From Diprion similis (Eukaryota > Arthropoda > Insecta > Hymenoptera > Diprionidae): a stretch of DNA of 64,000 nt. The position numbers and the translations under genes were made by a program. The notes beneath the pieces were generated by a model. It was not told the DNA's origin. It did no database searches and was given only the letters and a program-made list of their open reading frames with translations. Every line of letters starts with the position of its first letter. Within the stretch, counting starts at the first letter, position 1. Where the stretch lies: NCBI RefSeq assembly GCF_021155765.1, contig NC_060107.1, positions 3,669,501 to 3,733,500 of the forward strand, in the 5' to 3' direction. Shown one piece after another: positions 38,801 to 51,100 of this stretch.

Positions 38801-41800
38801 GAAGGTTCATTTAGATAAACATGACGCTGCATATTCATCCCTTCCTCTGCGTATTTGGTGTAATCAACCGCCGTCAAGGTCGTATCCTCGTTTTTACAGA
38901 ACATAGACGTAATTGCAGTAATATCTTATTTTTCAGCTCAAGCTTGAACGTGCTTTTGCGATAAGTGGATACTGGCATTGTCGAAAGGCACGAGTCTCGT
39001 GCGTGAATGTTACAGAGGAACGTAATCGTATATTTTACACTACTCTAGTAGCTTTGCTTTCAGTTGCAAAAATTTGAGAAGACTCTGTGGCAAGTCTTTC
39101 TACAAAGTCGATACAGAATATTTCCTGACAGCAACTTTTTGCCGTCTGACACGGATTTATGTAAGATTTCGAATAATTCAGATTCTGATATCGAAATATG
39201 TCACATAATTTAGTTTTTTCTTTTTTCTCTTTCCAAATTCTTGAATTTCTAATAATGATATGAACAACCGATGTAAGTGTTAGTGTTTACAAAATATCGT
39301 CACTTTCGTATTCTTGTTCGTTTATTATCTTCACTTTCGAAATTTTATTATTCAATTTCGAAATTGTAGTGTCATTAATCTGTGCATGAATAACTGAATT
39401 TATCAAGAATGGAAACATTGCTTTCCGTATCAGCTATTCTCAATTTACCTTTTGCTTTTTGTCGACTGATCGCTTACGGCTCAACGCGATAATAATACAC
39501 GTTGATAACTGATAAAAAATGAATATCGTAAAAATTGAGGCTATCAGAGATACGGCGGTGATGACAAAAATGATGTCCATATCCTGGCGCTGGTACCACG
39601 GCTCGTCGGCGGTGCTGGAGTGCAAATGAGGGGCGCCTCTGTGACGAATCACGTGTTCGGTCCACCAAATTGCGTTTTCCAGTAAATCGTACGGCCTGTC
39701 GTTCAGCAGTTCGCGCAAGTTTAGCATCCTTTGCTTGTAACTGAAAATTTTCGGACACCTCTTCATGAAATTGATGCTTCAGTCACGTGTGCCGCGTATC
39801 GGATTCCTTTCGGTGAAAATTTTACTTTACCTGCCGTCCGTCGCAACGGATTGTATTGCTTCAATCAGATCTTCCCTGTTTACGTTAGTGATTTCCAGCT
39901 TCTTTCCCACACCAAGAGACACCATTTTGTTAACATTCATGTCCTGATCGGCCATCACCGGAAAACCAATCACAGGAACGCCGTGAGAAATTGCTTCCTC
40001 GGTGCTCTGGAGTCCTCCTTGGTACATGAAGACTTTCAGGTTTGGGTGAGCTGAAAAGATGCGTAAGGTGACGTGCATTTGATTTGTAGAATTCGTTTAA
40101 AATGCTTTTTGCATATTCAGATACCTAGAATCGCCTGCTGCGGGGCCCACTTAATTATTATTACGTTGTCTGGTTTGCCGAGAAGAAAATCATCCTCGAA
40201 CTTCCAAATTACCGTGTAGGGAAGCTTGGAAAACGCGCCGATAAATTCTGAGCGTGTTTTTTTGTCCAACATGGTGCTCTTCACGTTGGACCCAAGGCTC
40301 ATGTATATAAATCCTTGTTTGGATTCGTCAAGAGTCTTCTCAAGATCCTGTATGAGAGAAAAATTATGTGAGTCGTGTGCATTAGAAGGTGAAAAATGGA
40401 TGACTGTACCTATACTACCTTTGATAGAGGCTCGATCTTCGTTGAAACGTGAAAGTTACCGATTTCAATGATTTTGGGAATATTTGGCCTGGTGTACGAA
40501 ATCGTTGCTTGCTGATTAACGAATATCAGACTTGTGTTTTTCTGTAGATCACGTAATTCTGAAACTTCGATATCTAAATATTTTCGCGCGATGGCATGCT
40601 GTGCCTGCAGGTACTCCGTATCATAGCAGTAGATAAAAGTCCACACGGCAACGAAATTCTTCAGCCTTTCCCAAAACGTCAAATGTTTAAAAATTGCCGC
40701 ACCCTGGTCCCAATTTGATTCGTGAGAGATCATCAAGGGATTGTTAACGGCGAAGTGAATGTTAGTAGTCAGTCCTTGAGGCGCGATACCTTCGTAAAAA
40801 ATATTCACAAAAAAATCATGTAACGTCTTTTCATGGTGTTTTTCCTGAAATCGATTGTGTAGGTAGGAGTTTACAGATCATGTAAAGTATGGACACTTAT
40901 CATTAGTATGATTATTTATCAACCTGTGTCACTTGCCGATTACCGGAGCGTGGAAACGTTTCGCGAATGCAAAAATGGCTGGCCAGTGAAAAATCTCCAC
41001 CAAAATCAAGTCGAACTTCTCCCCGCTTTGCGGTGCATAGATCCTCTTGAATTCCGGATGATCGAAGACTTCTTCAGTACTATTCAGAAAACTGGGAACG
41101 ATCGGCCAGATCCAATCAGTCCATCTCGAAGTTTTTCTCGCATGTATGCGATTCATTGAAGTGAAGTAGTTGTAGTTGACGCTCACGTCTATCTCGGTGT
41201 AGTTCTTCAGATTTAGGTTCCTCAATGGATCTGGCGTCACGACGACGAGCTCGTGGCCTCGATCCCTCAGAGCCAGGGTCAGTTGGCGATACACAACCTG
41301 ATGGCTGACGGAGGGCATCGGAAATATGCCGAGTATTCGCGCTCCGTTTCCGCTGTTACAAACAATCACGATAGTCAGGATCAATAGAAAAGGTGCGATC
41401 GACTTTCGAGACATGTTTGCATCCGCTCTATACTCGGTTGACGTGTTAACTGACCAAGTCTCAACGTATCGGCGTCATTATCACATGCAGTATGTCCAAT
41501 GCTTCGCGTAATCAATCGTTCGAATGCAGATATTGCGAAATCGAATTTCGTACTCTGATCTTTGCCCCAGGATATCTCATTGCATTTTCGAAATTATTCT
41601 TTCTGCGATTCAGAGAAAATGCTGTTTAACTCTGGGTTTGAAAGGTGTATGGAGTTCAATCTATAGTTACGCATATATGCACTTTCGCAGACTAACTTTA
41701 CTATCAATCGCGCAACTACACTGCGATTTTATTTGTATCTCATGCATTTCCTAATCAGTAGATTAAATCTATCGCTCTTATATCTCTCAGGTTAACGATG

Positions 41801-44800
41801 CATTCACGTGATTGCACAAATCTTATCGTACCGGTGGTGTTCCATGATTTTGCGATAACTGTTACAGTGCATCTGATCATTCAATGATTCGGACAATAAC
41901 TTAAGGAAGAAGTTTTTCTCCATCTGTAACAAAAATTTGCCAAATGATCAAGAAGCTATATATGCCATATAGCCGCGTGTCTTCCTTGTGTGTGCCAGAT
42001 ATACCTAGATTGCAGGGGTCTGAATATCAGCTGGTGGCTTAATTAAATTTCGAGGATTAATGAAAGGGGTTTAGAGCCGGGTGAGTGAGCATTGGTCAGA
42101 CAATGGAACTGACGTAGCCAGTGATAAATATCCCCCTTCAAAATGATATTTGGTTTGAAATCAACAAGGCTGCTGGTGCAGGCAGAACTGATGAGCAGCG
42201 TCCACGAGACAAATAGGTCTATCCGCAAAGCCTTGCCCATCGAATATCCCGATAATGTAACGAAACATTCCTCGCGCTGGTTTCGACAGTCGAAAACACC
42301 GTAAACGGCGAAAAACCGGGATGAGAAACGCCGGGCGAACCGAACAGATATAAACGCCTCAAGATTTATGAATTGAGCCTCTTTTTATCCCCCAAGGACA
42401 TTCATCATAAAGCGTCACTTTTTGCTCACCTCAATGCGCGCCCCCCTCCTAGCCTCCCACCCTCTCTTTTCACCTGTAACGACCTTCCGCCTGGCCGAGA
42501 ACCTCAGATTTAGATCTTCGAATGGCTCCTAAATACCGCGGGACTCGAATCCGCTATCTAAAAAAGCTCGTTTTCACCTTATCCGAAGATATTCTGCCCT
42601 ACCCACTTCGCACCGATTCGTTACTCTTCATTCTCTCCACCTGCAGCACGTCGTGTGAGGATTTTTAATTAGTAAGGCTCATTCCGTGTAGTGCCGTCGC
42701 CTGCGGGTATGCCGCCCCTTTATCACACGTGTATGGCGGGCTGCCGCCACTGGCTCGAGTGGAAACGGCTATCTGGGTCAGCCCGTAGTGCTGACTCGGG
42801 TTTAACTCACGCAAGTAGAAACGTCCCGAACCGACTTAAACAACCTGCGGACTCTTAGCGATAAGTAGAAGCCGTCGGTGTATGGTTCGCCCTGCAGTAG
42901 TCCTACTACGACTCTGTGCGGTCGCGCAAACCTCGTCAAGTGGATTCAGTCGGTACTAGTCAGACTTCCCGGCTCCTCAGACTTTTTTGCTTTTTTAAAA
43001 TTTTAATTTTCTTCTTCATAATTTTTACACCGGAAACCAGTGCATTGGTATTATAAACTCTGAACGAGAAAAAAATTACACACAGTCATATGAAAATGTC
43101 AACGTTTCACTTTACAATAGTTCCATTTTTAGATTAGATTAAAATTGATTAGCTTCAGTTACTCTTTCGAAATCCCCGTTTTTTATATTTTGTTTCAACC
43201 GTGTATGTTCCATGCATCCTTGGAAAAAGTTCGTCTTCTTCGACGAGAAATACGAACTTACTCGTTTTCATTTTGGCTTTAGGGGTACGAGTTTAACGTT
43301 TCTAACAACTTGTTCGCTGGAAGTAACATTATCTCAAACACATCTAGGTGTACACATATTATCTCGAATTCAATGGGTGGAAATGGTGAGTCAAGCCGAT
43401 GAGGTTTTCGAGCCAATGGCCGGAACATTTTGCGTTACAACATCATAGCAACATTATGCATTTAACCTGATTTTTACCCGCTTGATTCGCGCTCTTATCC
43501 GCGTTATTATTCAACTAATTTCAATACTGTCGGAATAAATTTATTCCGATATTTGCAGCTGTAGTTCGGCATGGTTCACCGCAAAATTTCAACAATTATG
43601 CATTGTGAAATGTAATTTTACACAACATATTGCGATTAAAATACCTCCTCATGCATTTATGCACGTATTACCAGCTATATTCACGTTTAATCACGATCAA
43701 CGCAGTTGTCACCTATATATTATAACCTTAAGCAATGCCCTACGGATAATTAAATCTCCGTCATTATACGAACAGAACATCGCATATACTCGTTACCCAC
43801 TGATAATTCAGGTACACTGGTTGCCCTTTCTTCTCCGTCGTTATATTTCCAACTTTGTTTTTTTTTTTAATTCTTCTCTTTTTGGCTGTATAGCCGCGGA
43901 GGCATTACGCTTCCTCGTTATATTCCGTCGCGACTGGTTATTGTTATTTGTTTTTTCAGAGTGCTATTGCCACTGCTAAGAACTGCAGTATAATTTTACA
44001 AAATGCAACTCACGCCAATTTAGGGATAATTAAAACTGCGCGTGTAATTTAAATACTTCCTTCATTGTTACCTCAATTTATTTCAAAAATTCTGAAATCT
44101 CAGTGACTTTGGTATAATAATTTCACCCAGACGACGGGCTGGTTTGAAAAAAAAAAACTTAGAAGAAAAAAAACATGCAAAGAAGAAATGCAAGCGTAAT
44201 ATTCGAAAAGCCACGGAGCTGGGCGGTATTATATGTTCGAATTCGTTATATCCACACATGTGAGTCTGTGCATACGTGTACGTAAGTGTGGTTTTGATAC
44301 CCTTGCCACCACCCTTTTTCCTGCAGCGACCGTGGCGTCATTTCGCCGATAAACCCCGGAAAAGACGCGGGAATCATAAAGAGACGCGAATCGGCTGCAC
44401 AGCCAGACTCCGTGGCAAATCCTAGTTTACACCCGCCGTAGCTGGCGAACGCTCTGAGCTTTAGAGACATCAAATATGGCCTCAAAGATCAAGGGCTCGA
44501 GGAGGATCAGTGACAGTGGAAGTTGAAAAATGGAGAGAGGCTATGATGCTGTGGGAAAAACGGCGCGACGCCAGGTGTTTGAAAGAAAAAAATAAAAAAA
44601 ATAAACAAAACGTAGACAAAAGCGGCATGATGTAGCAATTATGGCAATTTCCTTTTTTCACGTTATCTCTGTTTGTTTTACCCCCTCCATGTTTACCAAG
44701 TTATGTGGGTACCTTAAAAGCTCGCCATGGATCAAGTGGCGTTTATTCTTTTTAGGTGTAAAAAAATAATATACGTATACCGTGAGTCGGGTTACGATGT

Positions 44801-45143
44801 GGAAAAAAATGTGGTGACGCATAATTTGGAAATCTGATGCCGAAAAGCTGTGCTGCTTTCGAACTTGCAAATAAGTTATTCCGTTCCATGTTCAGTGCAA
44901 CTTGGAATACATGTACGAGGAAACTTTCACGTTCGTGTGTGTGTGTGTGTGTGTGTGCGCGCGCATAATAAAAGAGGCAGAATTTAATGTTTGAGCTACG
45001 AGAAGAAAAAAAAAAAATTGTCCGCTGGGATAATCCTGAGTTGAAAAAGTTTTTCCGTTTAAAGTATGTGTGTCTACAGCTGAGAACGGATGAGTCAAGC
45101 TGTGTTTATATGATGGTAACGTATAAAAGTGAAACAGAGGGAA

Positions 45144-45183
<40 letters not shown>

Positions 45184-48100
45184 AAAAAGAGTCGCACTAA
45201 AATAGACACACTCTCTGCACCCGCTACCCTTTCATAATTTATGCACAAGGTACGAGGCTCTATATGTCTTGCATGCTTGTATACATGAAACCTGAACTAT
45301 CATCTCTCGACGACTTCGCTGCAGAGCTTTTTTTTACCTTCTGGAGTTATTTCGTATCGGCAGTATTACATTTATTGAATAAATCGGGCCTGAGCGTGGA
45401 AACAAGCCACCTCGACGCCTGCAGATAGGCAACCGGGCTTTACAATTTCGCACCCAAGATAAGAAATTGAAACTCCAGTTGCCTATCTGAAGGCGTCAAA
45501 GTGAGATTTTCGACTTTACAAAAGCAATCAGACAAACATCGTTTTTTAGATCATGAGCAGGGTGAACGAGTTGTATAATGTATTATAAATATTCTCAAAT
45601 TTTGTAATTTCAACCGGTCGGTTTCGGGAGATAAAAAATCATTCCAGTGAATTTTATTCCGATCGACGCGACGTAGGTACTCTGCGGAGTTTTTCCGTCC
45701 CTTTAGAACGGGGAGTGAAAAATGAGGACAGCGTTGAAGAATCGTCTCTTATTCCCGCGGCACCGCAGCAGCGCAAGTTTCAATTCGACCGATACACTGA
45801 ACCAAAATTTCAAGAGCTCAGGAGCACCTGAACCCAACATCGATACGTCGCGTGTGGTAAATATGTATAATACACATTCGAACTCCGGTACGTACGAACC
45901 TACACGGCAGAATATAAAAAATGAAAATCAGCTTCCTCAGGGTTTTTCCGAGGAATGTATACGCATTCCGTCTCATACCCTACGTATTTGAGAGAAACGG
46001 TTCCCGGCGATCTGCACAATAGTCTAAAAATTCGCTGACTAGATTCCCGCGCCCTTTTCGTATTATGTATCCTGTATACCTATATAAGAACGATTTATAA
46101 GAAAGCGACGTCGCCTCGGCGTGTGTCACGTTCGGCTGATGGGGTATATGTTATATGTATAGGTATAATACATGAGGAAAACTGATCAAATGCTATACGA
46201 CGCTAACCTTAAAGGGTCTGTAAGTTTTAATGGCGATGCACGAAGTGGTCGATTTTTCTCCATTATCCCACATTTTTTCTTCTCCTTTTTCTCAAATTGT
46301 ATAGTCTCTCATTTGGAAGCAGCCTTGTCTTTTTTTCTTCATCACCTCTGAGTTGAAAAACTTGTTGTAAATAACGAAGAAAGAATATTCACGGATGGAT
46401 ATACCTATATCCTTGATCTAATTTTACAAGGTCTATCTTGGAACTCGAAGTTTTTCCGTTTAAATAACACGGAACAAATGTAATTTTTTTTTTCTTTTCT
46501 TTTCTTGAAACTACGTACCGTTCAGCCGCATTTAATAATACAGACATGATCCTGGAAGCATTTTACAGATAATTAAGTTCTTCGGAAACAGTAAACGGTT
46601 TACAAGTTGTGTCTGTTTGTGTGGATATTCTTGTAACAAAATTATGTAACAATTTAAAAAAAAAGAAAAAAATGATATCTTATCCGTTTTGTACGTTTAA
46701 ATGGGAAAACTTCGAGTCCCAAGAGAGACCTCTTAAAATTGGATTTAAGAGGAATCCTCTCGCGAGGATTTCCGTGCTATATTTATGTACAAGTCTTTCA
46801 GGTTGAATCCAAAAAGAAATAAATGTTGCCTCCGGACGAAACACCGTAATGTACGTTAAGAGCCGTATAATCATACGAAACGATTCCTTATACCTGTAGC
46901 CAGAATTATTTACTACAGGATATCCGATATTTGTCTGCGTCGAGTTTCAAATAAAAATATCCATTTGCATAGTATAATGAAACGTGAATAATGTGAAAAA
47001 TAATACAACTTTGATTCCTAAAAATCAAATTTTTTACCCAAAGAGAGCAAAAACAGTTGAAAAATATTCGAAAAGACGTCATTCGGAGAAAATTATATGC
47101 TTATATGGAATCTGAAAGTCCCGGCTAAAAGCCGATCTTTTGGATTTTGTGAAAACAAACAAATTAAACTTTGATTACTAACACTTTGAACGTCTAAAAT
47201 TTTCGCTTAATAAAACAAACCACTATGGCGATAAATAAAAAAAAGAGAAAAACAAGAGAAAGTTGCTGCATTAAGTAACTTTTTCCCTGAATTCAAACAG
47301 CCAAAAATCTATATTATATGGTCCACGTAATGGGAGAATATCTATCGTAGGGGATGTAAAAACTTAGGTCACCGCTTTGCACGACGCCGGCTTTCGTCGC
47401 ATATAGCCGCGCATTGTGGGTGCAAGGATCGATCCTCGACGCCGTCCGCGGGAGCCGTACAGTCCGTTGCAGTCCCATTCCCACCCCCGCGACTCGGGCC
47501 GACTGACGACCCGCGAATCCCACCCCCATGCATCAAGGGGAAAAGGGGAAAAGGGGCTACTTGAGGCAGCTTAAGCGCGTCGTACAACGTGTGCGACGTT
47601 ATGGCATTAGCGTCGAAACTACGTGGGTGTTTGCATGTGTGTAGCTGGTTCGGCACCAGTTTCGTACGGCCAACGGGGCGGGGGAGTGTCGTCGCTGCAC
47701 CGGTTTCAGCAGCCTAACGTCGTTAGTCAACCGGGTGGTAGTTCGAGGTATATAATGGCTGGTAAGGCTGCACTAAGCCGAACCGAGCGGTTCGAGCCTT
47801 CGGCGAGTGTGTAAGTCGCCAAAGTATGCAAAGTGTATGTAACGGTGTGTAACCCCGTTCACGAACCTCCCCATCGCCACCCCCGTGTGATTACATAATC
47901 GAATGCAGAGCTGCTGAGCATACCGCGCGTTTGTTCACCTACCCACACACCCACGCGCGGATTGTATGTGTGAAAGCAATTGAAAGGACCGTCTTTGATT
48001 TATCGCCTAATTTTACACCGAGAATCCAGAGACTAGTTGTATATATGTATGTACCTATCTATTTGGGTACACATTTACCTGCAGTATACGTATGCATACA

Positions 48101-51100
48101 TATGGTTTATCTCTGAAAGGTAAATCAATTTAGTCACGCAGTTTTTATGCAGATTTAGAGAACGTCGTGCACCGAGGGCTTTTGTATAGTCGCGTAATCA
48201 ACGCACCGAAAAAATTCATTCCAATCGATTAGTTAATGTGTATTTATATCGATGCGTTTGATCTAGTCGATGTCACGGAAGTTTTTCAGTCAAACCTGCT
48301 GCTCAACGCCACGAGATAGGCAACCAGAGCTAATCCTTATCGGTTATACATATTCGTTATGTAGCTTCGGTTGCATATCTGCTGGCGTTGAGCAACGAAT
48401 TTCACAGCAAACTCGTGGTACAGGTATTTCAATTTCTACAGAATACCGAATAACGAGTTTAGAGATGAAGTCATGCAGTAAGTCCTGGATGAAACAGTCG
48501 ATGAATCAAATATCGAATCAAGCAACACTGATTCTTGAGTTATAAAATTTTTGTATTACTGCAATTATACTTGCGAAAAAATTATATTATTTTATGTAGC
48601 AGGAGATCGGAAATATTTAAAGTTTCCACTTGCACCGTCGAGAATAACTCGATCGGGGAAGCAAGGAGAGCTTGGTAAATCAATTTTTTCTCTAGCTGGG
48701 ATTCGTTTCTGAACGAGTCGGGTAGAGCACTCGCTACTAAAATTACGCTGGCTTCGATTTACTGTAATCGAAAAAACTCGAGTTCCCGTTGAACGGTTGA
48801 AACATGATTATTTGCGATAGTCCACGAGGTAAAGGATCTCACTTCGCGCGCTCGTGCAGCCCATAATTGATGATTGATAAAATATCAACTTATGTTGTCC
48901 GTACGACTCGAGGCACAAAAAATAATTGATATGGATTTATGATAGATCGGTAGTTGAAGTAAGACGTACGATGAGGCCGTCTTGACGGCCGGCTGTGCAG
49001 CAGCATCCGGCTTGAACCATCCTGCGTGACAAATGATCGGGCATTCTAATCCTTACAAATGTTCATGCCTCACCTCGCATCCCGAGAATATAACGTTCTT
49101 ATGTGTGTACATACCTGCTCCCTATATATCCTTTCATTTTCTCACTTTTATATATATATACCTATAATATATATAAATATAAATTACGGACCAATTTTTT
49201 TCCTCCCCATAAATTTCCAACCCTCCCAACCTGCCGTAGCTACGCTGCAGGCACGTGCGTCGCATTTACATCAGTTACTATTCACATGGCACGAATTGTA
49301 CGAATTGTACCCACCTTGCACAATAATCTAGTAAGACGTGCCCGGATCTTCGTCTGCAGACGCCTGGTCTATACCTTTCGCATTACGCGCGTGCGAGAGC
49401 AGTGTTGGGCGACAAAGGCGTTTCAATTTTGAAATTCGAACGTATTACCGAAAAACGAAAAGTTATCTTTCTCAATAGAATACAGAAATTCTCAGATTTC
49501 GTTGAACGAAATACGAGATCAAAGTTGACCCTTCACTGTCGCTTTTTCGATTGCTTACTGCACACGTCGCTCGCGCCGTGTATTTTGATTTGTCTCGTTC
49601 CTCTGTTTTCCATCGGCGACCGAAACGTAAATGTAGCATTAGCTGTTTTTTGTCCCCTTAATTTTTTTTCTCTGGCTTTTTACACAGCTTTGCCTAAGCC
49701 GTGTTTGTTCAGAACCACATGTATGTGCTGCAGTTAAAGTGCTTATTGGACTTGCTTGTAGTCCCGTTCACTAGACTGCAAGTGTTTCGTGGCTGCGAGA
49801 GGTTTTTTTTTTGTCTCACCAAAAAATTTTTAATCGTTCATTTCATCTTCACTCTCTTATTCCATGTCTGCCATATACATATTTCTCAATCGCTATTAAA
49901 CCGATGACAATTTGCTTTCAGCACCAGCCAGCGTGACGGACGCTGTCCTGCTGGGTGAGATCGACATAATGACCGACGACGAGGTTGAAATATCTACCGA
50001 AGAACCTGTACCAAAAAAGTGTTACTTTGGAGGAACGACCTACACCCATAGTCAAACGGTAAGTTCGCCTCGATCCGTCTAACGTAACGGTTTCGGCACA
50101 ACGTTTCGGGCTACATCCATGCATATGCAGCTAGAATTCGGTATACCGGGCGAACTCCTACGTGATTTAACGGTTTTCTTTACCTGTAGCGAAGGAATCA
50201 AAACAAAAAAAAAATTCTGGACCAGCACGTGGAGAGAACGAGAGTAAAAGGTGCGGAAATGAAATTTTTGAAAGCTGTATATTCTGAATAAAAAGAGAGA
50301 AAGTCTGGAGATGATCAAAGAGTTGACTGGGGTCCTGCAGTCTGATCGAGGTTGAATTAATTAACGTCCTGAAAACGGTTCACAGACTCGTCATTTTCGT
50401 CAGGTTAATCACCGGGACGATCAAACGAGTTAGAGACGTTCTCTCTCTCCCCCTCCTCCCCCCTCTCGCTCTCTCTCTCTTTGTCTCTCTCATGAACACA
50501 TCGATACCCACCCTGATGATTGGCTCCGAGGTCAGACATAGCGTGCTTCTCGACTTTCTTGCACAGTCTGCATCTTGTCCGCATCATCTTATGCGCAGCA
50601 ACTTTGAAAGCAGAGTAAAACTTCCTTGAGGAGTAACAACTTACCGAGACCAAACGACGTCTTCGCGCTGCACAGCACGCGCGGTCGTAAAACCCGAGCA
50701 AACCTCAGTCTCAAGAGTTTTCACCCAGAATATATATACTGAATGTTTTATGTACCCTAGGACCTCGGTAAGACGAAGTATATGCAGTACCATAGATCAG
50801 GAATGTAGTAAGAGCTTGCAATATATTTCTCAAGGGTAACCGTAACCCGTATAATGACTGCTTTTCATACCGGATAAAAAATTTTCGCCTATTACAATAC
50901 GCTTTTATTACACCTACATCAGTCTGTTCGATACATTTTTTGTAAATGTATATCTATAATAATAACTGTGAGAGTCGCCACTTGGCGGGAGCAGATAAGC
51001 AACCGAAGGTACATTTTGAATATTTAAGGATACGAAAGATGACTGTCCGCTGACATAAAGCGGTCTGTTTCTCAGAAAACTCCTTGTACATGCTTGCCAG

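Larger units (their letters stand above)
41415..49921. other. Intron 1 of the VWC gene, right part
   Basis: It holds the 5' flank of the UGT array, one possible small secreted frame (42043-42240, entered separately), GT and GA microsatellites and foldback elements B and C. A GC-rich patch at 47380-47720 has overlapping open frames on both strands with no recognisable domain. An 89-codon ATG frame at 45722-45991 has no family resemblance. Confidence 0.6.

Noticed and set aside
40050..40125. Apparent loss of a splice acceptor in UGT copy 3 (ACAA where copies 1 and 2 have ACAG, at about 40084-40085), which would suggest a pseudogene.
   Set aside because: The acceptor really used is farther downstream (TTTTCAG|CTCACCC at 40052-40051; likewise in copies 1 and 2). 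It gives the family-typical AHPNLK sequence and a 74-nt intron in the correct phase, so the upstream change has no effect.
45722..45991. An 89-codon ATG-started plus-strand frame in the VWC intron.
   Set aside because: The composition is rather protein-like, but there is no domain, signal peptide or splice partner. Kept out as a gene.
47780..47800. GGTTCGAGCC resembling a tRNA B box.
   Set aside because: No A box at the right distance and no acceptor stem; no tRNA cloverleaf can be drawn.
47369..47814. Overlapping open frames on both strands in a GC-rich patch, possible gene.
   Set aside because: The frames overlap on both strands, have no recognisable domain and no fitting splice sites. 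A CpG-rich regulatory patch is as likely.
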